33,742 nucleotides of DNA from an uncultured Bacillota bacterium (lineage in GTDB: Bacteria; Bacillota; Clostridia; Christensenellales; Borkfalkiaceae): positions 1 to 33,742 of the forward strand of contig CASEFE010000107.1 of assembly GCA_949287105.1 (NCBI GenBank). Direction: 5' to 3'. The translations under genes were made by a program, and so were the position numbers. Below are positions 8,260-16,203 of this stretch, in pieces; positions within the stretch are counted from its first letter, which is position 1, and each line of letters opens with the position of its first letter. The notes under the pieces are model-generated. The model did not search any database, had not been told where the DNA came from, and worked only from the letters and a program-made list of their open reading frames with translations.

Positions 8260-8288
8260 ATTATAACATAACGCGCGCGTTTTGTAAA
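8260..8288 (-). promoter_or_regulatory. Promoter of the DUF1934-to-aroA unit
   Basis: On the minus strand a -35 TTTACA (8283-8288) and -10 TATAAT (8260-8265) are separated by exactly 17 bases. The first gene, DUF1934, starts 30 bases beyond the -10. No other clear promoter was seen before aroA, so this may drive the whole unit. Confidence 0.75.
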
Positions 8289-8332
8289 ATACTTTCAAGC
8301 TTTCATCGGGTATCCCCTCAACCCGTTCACCT

Positions 8333-9157
8333 TTACTCGATCCGCTTTTCCCGATCCAACGCTTCTTTCCGCTCTCTGCCTTCCCGCAACAAACCTTTCA
8401 ATCCCTCTTCATCACCTGCTTGAAGTGCATTCAGATATTTTTGAAGGTTTTCCACCAGAATTTCAAGCTCCTTCGTCACCGCCGGCAAGTTCAGCATATA
8501 CAACCGAGTCCATATGTTTTCATCCACCCCCGCTATCCGCGTCATATCCTGAAAACTTCCGCCCGTATACCCCGAAAATCCGTCCGCCGCTTCACTCTTC
8601 ACATACGCATTGCTTACAATATGCGCTAATTGCGACGTATACGCAATCTTCTTATCGTGATATGCCGCACTGCACCGCCGAAACGTCGTAAACCCCATTT
8701 CTCTGTACAAATTTTCCAAAAATGACACCGCCGCGGGATCTGTCTTAGTATGTTCAACAAAAATCATACTCGCTCCGTCAAAGAGTTCCGCCGCAGAATT
8801 TGCAAAACCTGAGACCTCCTTCCCCGCCATCGGATGACAACCGACATACCGAAAGTTGCGCGTCTTCGAATAAACTCTTTCTTCAATCGCTCCTTTTACT
8901 CCGCATAGATCCGCAACGATTGCCCCCTTTTTAAACTCCGTCTTATCGATAAAATCCATTGCAGCGTCCGGCGGAAGCGCAACAAACACCACGTCATACT
9001 CTGCCGCCTCTCCCGCGATCTCATCGATCGCTCCGTCTTCATACGCGCAACGTGCGACCGATTCCCGGTCGAACCCTGCCACATAATATCCTGCCCGCCG
9101 CAAAGATTTTGCCATGGACCCGCCTATCAGACCCAATCCTGCAACCATGATCTTCAT
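8333..9157 (-). CDS. tyrA: Prephenate dehydrogenase
   Basis: TyrA oxidatively decarboxylates prephenate to 4-hydroxyphenylpyruvate on the way to tyrosine. The 274-residue protein begins with the NAD-binding GLGLIGGSMA loop, has VFVALPP and the VADLCGVKG segment, and carries the catalytic-site motif GCHPMAGKE with the conserved His. An Arg/His-containing helical C-terminal domain follows. There is no C-terminal ACT domain and no chorismate mutase fusion, so feedback control is not built in. The start has an AAGGAG site at 9165-9170. It lies just upstream of the unit that ends in aroCBA, which fits a shared role in aromatic amino acid synthesis. Confidence 0.93.
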   Translation of the reverse strand: MKIMVAGLGLIGGSMAKSLRRAGYYVAGFDRESVARCAYEDGAIDEIAGEAAEYDVVFVALPPDAAMDFIDKTEFKKGAIVADLCGVKGAIEERVYSKTRNFRYVGCHPMAGKEVSGFANSAAELFDGASMIFVEHTKTDPAAVSFLENLYREMGFTTFRRCSAAYHDKKIAYTSQLAHIVSNAYVKSEAADGFSGYTGGSFQDMTRIAGVDENIWTRLYMLNLPAVTKELEILVENLQKYLNALQAGDEEGLKGLLREGRERKEALDREKRIE

Positions 9158-9208
9158 ACGAAATCTCCTTCCCGCACGCTTCCGCTTTCTGCCCGATTTT
9201 TTATTTCA

Positions 9209-9237
9209 TTGACTTTTGCTTTTTCGTGCGTTATAAT
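9209..9237 (+). promoter_or_regulatory. Promoter of the aldo/keto reductase gene
   Basis: TTGACT at 9209-9214 and TATAAT at 9232-9237 with a 17-base spacer, 30 bases before the ATG at 9268. This is a near-consensus sigma-A promoter. Confidence 0.85.
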
Positions 9238-9267
9238 ATACACAATAAATTCTTTGAGGTGAAAAAT

Positions 9268-10242
9268 ATGCAATACCGCAACCTCGGAAAATGGGGACTT
9301 AAAGTCAGTGAAATTTCCCTCGGAAGCTGGATGACCGAATTGAACGGCCTCGGCGCCGCGGAAATCGCCCGTCAATGCATTCGCGCCGCCTACGACGCGG
9401 GCGTCAATTTCTTCGATTGCGCCGACGCTTACAGCGGCGGCGAAGCCGAAAAATTTCTTGGTTCCACACTCCGCGATTATAAAAGAAGCTCTTATATCGT
9501 TTCTTCCAAAGTATTCTTCCCCGTCGGGCGCGGACCGAACGATTGGGGGCTTTCCCGCAAGCATATCATGGATCAAATCGATAATTCCCTGAAAAATATG
9601 AAACTCGATTATCTCGATTTGTACTTTTGCCATCGCTTCGATCCCACTACCCCGATCGAAGAAACCCTACAGGCCCTTTCCGATCTCGTCGCACAAGGGA
9701 AAATTCTTTATTACGGCGTCAGTGAATGGTCTCCTGTTCAAATCAGCAAAGCGCTTACCGTCATTCAGCAATTACATCTTAGACCGCTCAGCGTAATTCA
9801 GCCGCAATATAATATGATCGACCGCTTCATAGAAGACGAAATTCTGCAGCTTTGCACCGAAAACGGAATCGGTATCGTACCTTTCTCCCCGTTGGCACAA
9901 GGTCTCCTGACCGGAAAATATCGCAAAGGTCAACCCCTGCCTGCCGGTTCGCGCGCAACACATCAGGCCGATCGGCAGATCAATAACCTTCTGACCGATG
10001 ACAACCTCGACAAAGTGGACCGCCTTTCGCAAATCGCAAAAGAATTGGATGTCCCGCTGTCTGTCCTCGCTCTCTCCTGGATCCTTCGGCTGCCACAGGT
10101 CTCTTCTGTCATCACCGGGGCTTCCGTTCCGGAGCAATTTGAAATGAATGTCGCGGCTTCCGGTTTCAAAATCCCCGCCGACGCCTTAGACGAGATCGAA
10201 AAAATTCTTAATTACCATCCGTTCGTCCGACGCATCGGTTAA
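9268..10242 (+). CDS. Aldo/keto reductase, potassium-channel beta-subunit-like
   Basis: NADPH-dependent aldo/keto reductase of 324 residues. It starts MQYRNLGKWGLKVSEISLGSW and has the catalytic tetrad in order: Asp and Tyr in NFFDCADAYSGGEAEK, Lys in IVSSKVFFP and His in LYFCHRFDP. The motif PFSPLAQGLLTGKY and the C-terminal SVITGASVPEQ nucleotide-binding segment also fit. The closest recognisable group is the KCNAB-like AKR branch (YghZ type). The substrate cannot be told from sequence. The start at 9268 follows GAGGTG; an in-frame codon 42 bases upstream has no site and overlaps the promoter. It is a single-gene unit with its own promoter and terminator. Confidence 0.92.
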   Translation: MQYRNLGKWGLKVSEISLGSWMTELNGLGAAEIARQCIRAAYDAGVNFFDCADAYSGGEAEKFLGSTLRDYKRSSYIVSSKVFFPVGRGPNDWGLSRKHIMDQIDNSLKNMKLDYLDLYFCHRFDPTTPIEETLQALSDLVAQGKILYYGVSEWSPVQISKALTVIQQLHLRPLSVIQPQYNMIDRFIEDEILQLCTENGIGIVPFSPLAQGLLTGKYRKGQPLPAGSRATHQADRQINNLLTDDNLDKVDRLSQIAKELDVPLSVLALSWILRLPQVSSVITGASVPEQFEMNVAASGFKIPADALDEIEKILNYHPFVRRIG

Positions 10243-10279
10243 TCGCAGACGTCGAAAAAATTATTTCTGAACTATACAA

Positions 10280-10336
10280 CAAGGCCGCCCCTTTCCTGGT
10301 TTTTTTGCGAAAGCGGCGGTCTTATTATTTTTTTAT
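10280..10336 (+). terminator. Terminator after the aldo/keto reductase gene
   Basis: An imperfect GC-rich hairpin (GGCCGCCCCTTTC with GAAAGCGGCGGTC) is followed by a T-rich run. It also separates this gene from the convergent GDPD gene. Confidence 0.65.
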
Positions 10337-10343
10337 TCCCTCT

Positions 10344-11066
10344 CTACTGCAAAAGATTGGTCGTGATCATATCGACGCCATCCGCTATCAGACGCTGTGC
10401 CGTTTCCGGACTGTCACAAGTCCAACAATTTACAACAATACCGTTGCGATGCATTTCCGCTACTCGCTCTTTCGTCACTTCCGGCCATGCAATATCCAGA
10501 TCCAATGAATAGCGGAGAAGATCCTGCAACAGATTTTTTGTGTATCTGCCCACCAGATACTGCAATTTCTGCTCCCGATACATTTCACGCAGCGCTATAA
10601 GATTTTTAAGATCAAAAGATATGAATATGATCTTTTCAAGGTAATACTCTTTTCCGCATAAATCTACAATATTTTGAAGGTCCTTCTTCGTCATACGGTT
10701 CTTTAATTCGATCACGCATACTTTTTCGTATCGTTTCATGATCCTTAAATATTCCGACAAAGACGGGATCTTTTGTACCTCCGAATACCCAGCCGTACCG
10801 ATTTCCCGCATTTTCAGAGCGCGCAGCTGCGCAAAATTACTCTTCTCCAATGTCAGATCCGCATTGCAGATCCGACCCGTGCCGTCATCATGAAATACAA
10901 CATATTGCCCGTCTTTTGTGACATGTACGTCTGTTTCCACTCCAAAATAATCGCGATTCCCTGCCGCAACAAACGCCGCGTAGGAGTTTTCCAACTCAAT
11001 CCCGCTCAACCCTCGGTGCGCAATCATTTTCGTTCTGCCCTTACCGGTAAGACGAATTGTTTCCAT
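10344..11066 (-). CDS. Glycerophosphodiester phosphodiesterase
   Basis: Cytoplasmic GDPD-family enzyme of 240 residues that hydrolyses glycerophosphodiesters to glycerol-3-phosphate and an alcohol. The TIM-barrel metal site is seen in IAHRGLSGIELENS, in GVETDVHVTKDG and in VVFHDDGTGRICN. The C-terminal WTCDSPETAQRLIADGVDMITTN motif is typical. There is no signal peptide, so it works on internalised or intracellular substrate. The start has a GGGGGAG site. It lies downstream of asnA by 78 bases with no clear terminator between, so the HAD-asnA-GDPD genes may share a transcript. Confidence 0.92.
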   Translation of the reverse strand: METIRLTGKGRTKMIAHRGLSGIELENSYAAFVAAGNRDYFGVETDVHVTKDGQYVVFHDDGTGRICNADLTLEKSNFAQLRALKMREIGTAGYSEVQKIPSLSEYLRIMKRYEKVCVIELKNRMTKKDLQNIVDLCGKEYYLEKIIFISFDLKNLIALREMYREQKLQYLVGRYTKNLLQDLLRYSLDLDIAWPEVTKERVAEMHRNGIVVNCWTCDSPETAQRLIADGVDMITTNLLQ

Positions 11067-11144
11067 TTTCGCTCCCCCTTAGCATCGATTATTCTGCGTC
11101 TATTTATGCCGCTCTATTATCTATTCTATTTTAATTTTACGCTT

Positions 11145-12128
11145 TTACATCAACGGTATGTTGTTTTTGAGACAATATTCTTCCGTCGCTTCATCCCAAA
11201 GGGATACCTGCACTTCGCCTATATGCATTTTGTTCAACATATACATACAAAGACGCGATTGCCCGATCCCGCCTCCGATCGTCAACGGAAGCTGTCCCGA
11301 AACCAAAGCCTTATGAAACGGTAACTCTAAACGAGCCAGACAATTTTCTTGTGTCAGCTGCGAGACAAGACTCTTTTCATCCACACGGATCCCCATGGAG
11401 GAAACTTCAAACGCACAGTCAAGAACAGGATAGTACAAAACAATGTCTCCGTTGAGCGCCCAATCGTCATAATCGGGCGCACGGCCATCATGTTTTTGAC
11501 CCGACTTTAATTTCCCGCCGATCTGCATGATAAAGGTCGAACCATGTTCCCGCACGTAAGCCTTCTCGCGTTCTTTCGTACTCAATTGAGGATACAAATC
11601 TTCCAGTTCCTGCGTCGTGACAAAGGTTATTCCGGGTGAAAGATAATTTTCAAGCTCAGGATATTCCCGCCCGATTTCCCGTGCCGTATTGCACATAGTC
11701 CCGTAGATTTTCTCCACTGTGGCTTTCAGATATGGAAGATTTCTGTCACTGCGCGAAATCACCGCTTCCCAATCCCACTGATCTACATATACAGAATGAA
11801 GGTTATCCATATCTTCATCCCGACGCACCGCATTCATATCTGTATACAGTCCGGTATAAGGCGTAAACCCGTATTTCGCAAGCGCAAACCGCTTCCACTT
11901 TGCAAGTGAATGTACAATCTCCGCCGTCTTACCGTTTGCCTTCAGATCAAAAGAGACTGCCCTCTCTATGCCGTTCAGATCGTCGTTTAATCCGCTGTCT
12001 TTGTATACAAACAAAGGCGCACTGATTCGCGTTAAATTGAGCGCCGAAGAAAGCTCGCGCTCGAATACAGTCTTGATCTCTTTCACGGCTCTTTCTGTCT
12101 GTATCAGATTCAGTTTCGATTTGTACAT
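11145..12128 (-). CDS. asnA: Aspartate-ammonia ligase (asparagine synthetase A)
   Basis: AsnA makes asparagine from aspartate, ammonia and ATP through an aspartyl-adenylate, using a fold related to class II aminoacyl-tRNA synthetases. The 327 residues match the usual 330. Recognisable blocks are LNLTRISAPLFV, GIERAVSF, AEIVHSLAKWKR, MNAVRRDE, HSVYVDQWDWE, GGKLKSGQKHDGRAPDYDDW and the final GGGIGQSRLCM ATP-binding motif. The start has GAGAGG six bases upstream. It lies 42 bases after the HAD gene on the same strand. Nothing unusual was seen. Confidence 0.97.
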   Translation of the reverse strand: MYKSKLNLIQTERAVKEIKTVFERELSSALNLTRISAPLFVYKDSGLNDDLNGIERAVSFDLKANGKTAEIVHSLAKWKRFALAKYGFTPYTGLYTDMNAVRRDEDMDNLHSVYVDQWDWEAVISRSDRNLPYLKATVEKIYGTMCNTAREIGREYPELENYLSPGITFVTTQELEDLYPQLSTKEREKAYVREHGSTFIMQIGGKLKSGQKHDGRAPDYDDWALNGDIVLYYPVLDCAFEVSSMGIRVDEKSLVSQLTQENCLARLELPFHKALVSGQLPLTIGGGIGQSRLCMYMLNKMHIGEVQVSLWDEATEEYCLKNNIPLM

Positions 12129-12170
12129 ATGGAACCTCTCGTATAATTCTTCTTTGCCATAATAGGCTAT

Positions 12171-12857
12171 CTATCTGCCTTTGAATATATCAACTAAGTG
12201 AGAAGGCAATTTATCGAACGATGAAATATAAAAATCCGCTTCGTTTTCGATCAACGCCCGCTGCGAACGAGTCGCCTCATCAAACACTCCAACCGTATGC
12301 ATACCGGCTCTTTTTGCCGCCCTGATCGCCATTAAATTGTCTTCAAAAACAAAACAATTACCTGTATTTTCACCCAATCTGTTCGCCGCCAACTCAAAAA
12401 TGTCGGGATGACCCTTATTTTTTCCTGCCTGCTCTACCGTTACAAAACACGAAAAATATTCCGCAACACGCGCCGCATTCAATATCGGAAAAAATAATTC
12501 CTCCGAAGATGCCGTAGCCACGGCCATTTTTATTCCCTGCGCATGCAGACAATTCAAAAATTCAATCGCTCCCCGCTTGAAATACTTTGCTCCGTCTTTC
12601 GCCGCATACTTTTCTTGCGATAATATACGCCACTCGGTTATAAGATCCTGCTCCCGTTCTTTCGGCAGATACTTTTCAATGGTAAATCGCGCACATTCAT
12701 GAAACCCTAAATGCGCTATCTGCTCTTGGTATAGTTCGGGCACTTTCATACCGCGACGCGCAAAAAATTCTTCGTCAACTTCCCGCCATATCTCCATGCT
12801 GTCGATCAGCGTACCGTCAAGATCAAAAACGGCGGCGGGCCTCACCTTATGTATCAT
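12171..12857 (-). CDS. HAD-superfamily phosphatase, beta-phosphoglucomutase-like
   Basis: HAD hydrolase of 228 residues with all four motifs: FDLDGTLIDS (nucleophile and acid Asp), ATASS, the Lys region GKNKGHPDIF, and FEDNLMAI. The helical cap between motifs 1 and 2 puts it in the beta-phosphoglucomutase/phosphonatase-like group. The substrate is unknown. A TTG at 12893 is in frame, but it lies in the -35 element of the promoter at 12865-12893, so the ATG at 12857 is preferred. That ATG has no Shine-Dalgarno sequence and falls at the predicted transcription start, which suggests a leaderless mRNA. It is first in a possible HAD-asnA-GDPD unit. Confidence 0.88.
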   Translation of the reverse strand: MIHKVRPAAVFDLDGTLIDSMEIWREVDEEFFARRGMKVPELYQEQIAHLGFHECARFTIEKYLPKEREQDLITEWRILSQEKYAAKDGAKYFKRGAIEFLNCLHAQGIKMAVATASSEELFFPILNAARVAEYFSCFVTVEQAGKNKGHPDIFELAANRLGENTGNCFVFEDNLMAIRAAKRAGMHTVGVFDEATRSQRALIENEADFYISSFDKLPSHLVDIFKGR

Positions 12858-12864
12858 ACATTCT

Positions 12865-12893
12865 ATTATAACACGACCATTCAAAAATTGCAA
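12865..12893 (-). promoter_or_regulatory. Promoter of the HAD gene, predicts leaderless start
   Basis: Minus-strand TTGCAA (12888-12893), 17-base spacer, TATAAT (12865-12870). The expected transcription start is at about 12858, next to the ATG at 12857. Confidence 0.7.
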
Positions 12894-12956
12894 CCGTGTT
12901 ATTTACCTAATCGACAAAAGGTTGATTTTGATAATTCTTTCATGCTCCGCCATTAC

Positions 12957-12985
12957 TTGAAATTTTGTTCTTTTTATGCTAAAAT
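12957..12985 (+). promoter_or_regulatory. Promoter of the hypothetical gene at 13007
   Basis: TTGAAA (12957-12962), 17-base spacer, TAAAAT (12980-12985), followed by GAGGTG and the ATG at 13007. Confidence 0.75.
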
Positions 12986-13006
12986 AGAGATAAAGAGGTG
13001 CTTAAA

Positions 13007-13855
13007 ATGAAATTCTTTTTTCGCAAAAAAACACGAGAACCCAATCCTTCTTTTGAAACACCGCGCCCTCCTCTTTCTGTTTTTCCAAAGGGAGATTCTT
13101 TTCCCCTCTTATCCGAATTGCCAAAAGACAGCGAGGTTTTTCTTGCCGCCTCCGAGGAGTTAGTTCTTTCATATCCGTATCTCCATTTTTGCGATCAGGC
13201 CAAAACTCCTTCCGGACTATATATTTTTTTGTGCGGAAACCACTTTCCGATCCAAGAACACGCGCCGGAATTCTTTGAGCATATTTCCGGCCAAGACGCC
13301 GACCTCATTTTGCTCTCCGACAGCAAAAATCAACCCTCCGACTCTCTTGCTTCCCACAATATATTATGCCGTCCGACTCAAAACGGATGTCTTATTCGCG
13401 ACCGGCTGTATTCGCAATTACTTTCAATCCCGGATCTGCCGCCCCTGTATTTTCCTATATTTGCCCTATCTTTGTGCAAAAAAATTGACGTATTTCATTC
13501 TCCGTTGGAGTCTGTTTCCAATGAAAAAAAGACAATAAATTCTGTCGATGAGATCCTTGCCGCTATCCGTTCATTCAATGTTCTGAAAGCAAATCTGGAG
13601 GCGCCTTCTTACCGTTTTTTATTCGACTGCCTTTGCCAAAACATTATTCTGGTCTATGCTGCTTTGACGGAACGCAATGACAAAGAAGCATTACGCCAAT
13701 TCGACAGCGATCTTAAACATTGCGCAATGGCTTTGCGCGTAGCCGCCTATGAACGTGCTCCGCTCGGATTTATCCGCATACTTGCACGAAAGGATTTTAT
13801 TCCCTCTCTTCCCATCAAAGCCGCCGCAAAACTTACCCTGCTTCGAAAAAACTGA
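13007..13855 (+). CDS. Hypothetical protein, 282 residues
   Basis: I do not recognise this family. The protein starts MKFFFRKKTREPNPS, rich in basic residues, then a Pro-rich stretch, then a mixed alpha/beta region with hydrophobic strands (GLYIFLCGNHFP, DADLILLSDS, PLYFPIFALSLCKKIDVF) and a helical C-terminus (about 175-282). No signal peptide or transmembrane segment is clear. The strand-Asp-Ser segment followed by a later PLYFPIFAL block is faintly like family 2 glycosyltransferases, but no DxD motif or full Rossmann N-terminus is seen, so I do not assign it. The ATG at 13007 follows GAGGTG. It is a single-gene unit with an excellent promoter and a strong terminator. Confidence 0.8.
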   Translation: MKFFFRKKTREPNPSFETPRPPLSVFPKGDSFPLLSELPKDSEVFLAASEELVLSYPYLHFCDQAKTPSGLYIFLCGNHFPIQEHAPEFFEHISGQDADLILLSDSKNQPSDSLASHNILCRPTQNGCLIRDRLYSQLLSIPDLPPLYFPIFALSLCKKIDVFHSPLESVSNEKKTINSVDEILAAIRSFNVLKANLEAPSYRFLFDCLCQNIILVYAALTERNDKEALRQFDSDLKHCAMALRVAAYERAPLGFIRILARKDFIPSLPIKAAAKLTLLRKN

Positions 13856-13896
13856 TTTCACTAACCTTTTTTATAATTCTTGCTTGTATTTCATTG

Positions 13897-13931
13897 ATTC
13901 CACCGATCTTTTCGGATCGGTGGAATTTTTT
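13897..13931 (+). terminator. Terminator after the hypothetical gene at 13007
   Basis: A perfect 12-bp stem (ATTCCACCGATC with GATCGGTGGAAT) with a 6-base loop is followed by six T. It isolates the hypothetical gene from the radical SAM pair. Confidence 0.9.
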
Positions 13932-13967
13932 ACCAATTTTCAAATCTTAAAAAATACAAACATATGT

Positions 13968-13996
13968 TTGACTTTTATAAAAAAATATTGTATACT
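13968..13996 (+). promoter_or_regulatory. Promoter of the radical SAM/DUF4130 pair
   Basis: TTGACT (13968-13973), 17-base spacer, TATACT (13991-13996), 28 bases before the ATG, with GGAGG in between. Confidence 0.8.
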
Positions 13997-14023
13997 GGCA
14001 GTACTTAAAAAAGGAGGCGGACC

Positions 14024-15283
14024 ATGATCGACGCAGAACGGCTGAAAATATTGACAGAAAGCGCCAAATACGATGTTTCCTGCTCTTCCTCCGGATCCGC
14101 ACGCGCAAACACAAAAAACGGAATCGGCAACGCAAGCATCGGCGGAATCTGCCATTCTTTTACACCGGACGGACGCTGCGTATCCCTATTAAAAATCTTA
14201 ATGAGCAATCGATGCACCTATAATTGCCTGTACTGCCCAAACCGCGCCGACGCCGATGTTCCTCGCGCATCCGCCACCCCCGATGAAATTTGCGATATCG
14301 TTATTCAATTCTATAAACGAAACTATATTGAAGGGCTGTTCCTTTCCTCTGCCGTAGACGGATCGCCCGACGCAACGATGGAACGAATGGTGGAAACGGT
14401 CATCAAGCTTCGCAAAGAACACAATTTCAACGGATATATTCACCTGAAAGGTATCCCCTATGCAGACAAACTTCTTTGCAGACGCGCCGCTATGTATGTA
14501 GATCGAATGAGCTATAATATAGAATTTCCCACCGAAAACAGTCTGCGGCTCCTTGCTCCGCAAAAATCCAAGAGCGGTTTGCTCCTGCCTATGCGTCAGC
14601 TTGCTTTGGAAAAAACGGCCATCGACTCCGAATCGGGTAAACGACGTTCACATTTTTTGCCTGCCGGACAAACAACGCAAATGATCGTCGGTGCTTCCCC
14701 CGAATCAGACGGACAAATTTTACGTTTAAGTCAGGCAATGTACCGTAAATTTTCTTTGAAACGCGTCTATTACTCTGCGTATGTACCGGTCGTGCAAAAC
14801 CCGCTTCTTCCCGATCGATGCACCGGACTATTGCGCGAACATCGACTTTATCAAGCCGATTGGCTGATGCGTTTTTACGGTTTTTCTGCTCAGGAAATTG
14901 CCGGCGACCAAGAAAATTTACCGGAAGAATATGACCCCAAATGCGCATGGGCACTTAAAAATTTACAACTTTTTCCGGTTGAAGTCAATCGTGCTCCCCT
15001 TGAAATGCTTCTGCGCGTACCGGGGATCGGTTGTATAAGCGCATACCGTATTTTACGGGCAAGAAAACATACCACACTTCATTTCGAAGATCTCGCAAAA
15101 ATGCGTATCGTACTCAAACGAGCAAAACACTTTATTACCTGCGACGGTAAATTTTACGGTTCGGAAAACACCAATACGGTCAGGTCCTTACTTGCTCTCG
15201 AATGCAAGGATGAACAATATGAGCAATTGTCCATGTTTTCTTCCCCCGAAAATTCACTGTCTGCCTTGACAGGACAATTATGA
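14024..15283 (+). CDS. Radical SAM protein, putative DNA modification/repair (TIGR03916-like)
   Basis: A 419-residue radical SAM protein. The 4Fe-4S motif is CTYNCLYC (Cys64, Cys68, Cys71). It is preceded by a conserved-looking block with KYDVSCSSSGSAR and GGICHSFTPDGRC, which contains three further Cys. The C-terminus carries a helix-hairpin-helix DNA-binding element around residues 320-375 (LLRVPGIGCISAYRILRAR). This arrangement matches the family annotated as putative DNA modification/repair radical SAM protein. Its reaction is unknown. It overlaps the next gene by 4 bases (ATGA); that gene encodes the usual partner, a DUF4130 protein. The start has GGAGG and a clean promoter at 13968-13996. 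Confidence 0.9.
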   Translation: MIDAERLKILTESAKYDVSCSSSGSARANTKNGIGNASIGGICHSFTPDGRCVSLLKILMSNRCTYNCLYCPNRADADVPRASATPDEICDIVIQFYKRNYIEGLFLSSAVDGSPDATMERMVETVIKLRKEHNFNGYIHLKGIPYADKLLCRRAAMYVDRMSYNIEFPTENSLRLLAPQKSKSGLLLPMRQLALEKTAIDSESGKRRSHFLPAGQTTQMIVGASPESDGQILRLSQAMYRKFSLKRVYYSAYVPVVQNPLLPDRCTGLLREHRLYQADWLMRFYGFSAQEIAGDQENLPEEYDPKCAWALKNLQLFPVEVNRAPLEMLLRVPGIGCISAYRILRARKHTTLHFEDLAKMRIVLKRAKHFITCDGKFYGSENTNTVRSLLALECKDEQYEQLSMFSSPENSLSALTGQL

Positions 15284-16014
15284 AAATTTATTTCACGGAC
15301 GGAACGGAACAGGGTTTCTATACAGCCGCTTTTTATGCCTATCCCGACAAAAACTGTATTGTAACCTCATCCCGCAGCCTGCAACTCCCGCTTGGAGCAG
15401 AACTTATACAATTGAATACTGAAACGGAAAAATGCGAGCGCGTACAAAAAAAACTGCGTGAATACGACCGAGGTGCCCTTCGTGAAATTTCACTTCTTCT
15501 TCGTCGGGGATCTGAATCTCGGGAAATGCCTGCACTCGAATACCTTCGGCTGATCGTAAAAAATAAGGCGCCTGTCCGCGATATGCTCGCGCAACCCGCG
15601 GTTTTGAACGCAATGTCCGAAATAAAAAAAGTAACCCTTGAAACTCATCGTTTTACCGGTTTTTTACGATTTATGGAGGGAAGCTCCGGCGTATTTTATG
15701 CCCCTTTTTCTCCCGATAACGATATCCTCGATTTACTCCTCCCTCATTTTTTGCGGCGTTTGAAAAACCAGTTGTTTGTCATTCATGACATTTCAAGGCA
15801 CAAAGCCGCTTTATATAACACAAAAGAATGCATTATTACTTCCACCGATGAAAAAGTTCAAATCGTCCTTTCCGAATACGAAAAGGGATTTCAGGATCTT
15901 TGGAAAGAATACTACCGTTCGGTGAACATAGCTCAACGTCCGCACGAAAAGCAAATGAAAGGATATATGCCCGTCCGCTACTGGAAATTTATGCCCGAAA
16001 AATACGGATTCTGA
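15280..16014 (+). CDS. DUF4130 protein, putative DNA metabolism partner (TIGR03915-like)
   Basis: A 244-residue protein of the DUF4130/TIGR03915 family, which is regularly encoded beside the radical SAM protein found here and in other bacteria can be fused to a uracil-DNA glycosylase-like domain. Seen in the sequence are LETHRFTGFLRFME in the middle and the characteristic C-terminal EKQMKGYMPVRYWKFMPEK block. No UDG domain is fused and no UDG gene lies next to it. The biochemical role is unknown. Its start overlaps the upstream stop codon, so the two proteins are probably made together. A long hairpin at 16125-16167 ends the unit. Confidence 0.87.
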   Translation: MKIYFTDGTEQGFYTAAFYAYPDKNCIVTSSRSLQLPLGAELIQLNTETEKCERVQKKLREYDRGALREISLLLRRGSESREMPALEYLRLIVKNKAPVRDMLAQPAVLNAMSEIKKVTLETHRFTGFLRFMEGSSGVFYAPFSPDNDILDLLLPHFLRRLKNQLFVIHDISRHKAALYNTKECIITSTDEKVQIVLSEYEKGFQDLWKEYYRSVNIAQRPHEKQMKGYMPVRYWKFMPEKYGF

Positions 16015-16124
16015 TTTTTCGGATATATCCTGAATTTTTCTCTTGCTCGTTTGGAATATTTCATTAAATTTTGTTTTCAAATTCTGTTTAATATCTTTGC
16101 ATGGGGTTCACAAACTTTAAAAGT

Positions 16125-16176
16125 AGCGGGGCTTCGGAGGGTAATTTTTACCCTCCGAAGCCCCGCTCATTTTTCG
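16125..16176. terminator. Long hairpin terminator between DUF4130 and the small Lys-rich gene
   Basis: A 20-bp perfect stem (16125-16144 with 16148-16167, core GGGGCTTCGGAGGG) is followed by CATTTTT on the plus strand and a weaker T-rich stretch on the minus strand. It can serve both convergent genes. Confidence 0.88.
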
Positions 16177-16203
16177 TTACATAGTTTCTCTGTTATATTC
16201 TTT

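Noticed and set aside
9158..9267. A tyrA promoter in the divergent region
   Set aside because: TATATT-like sequences occur on the minus strand, but none has a credible -35 at the right spacing.
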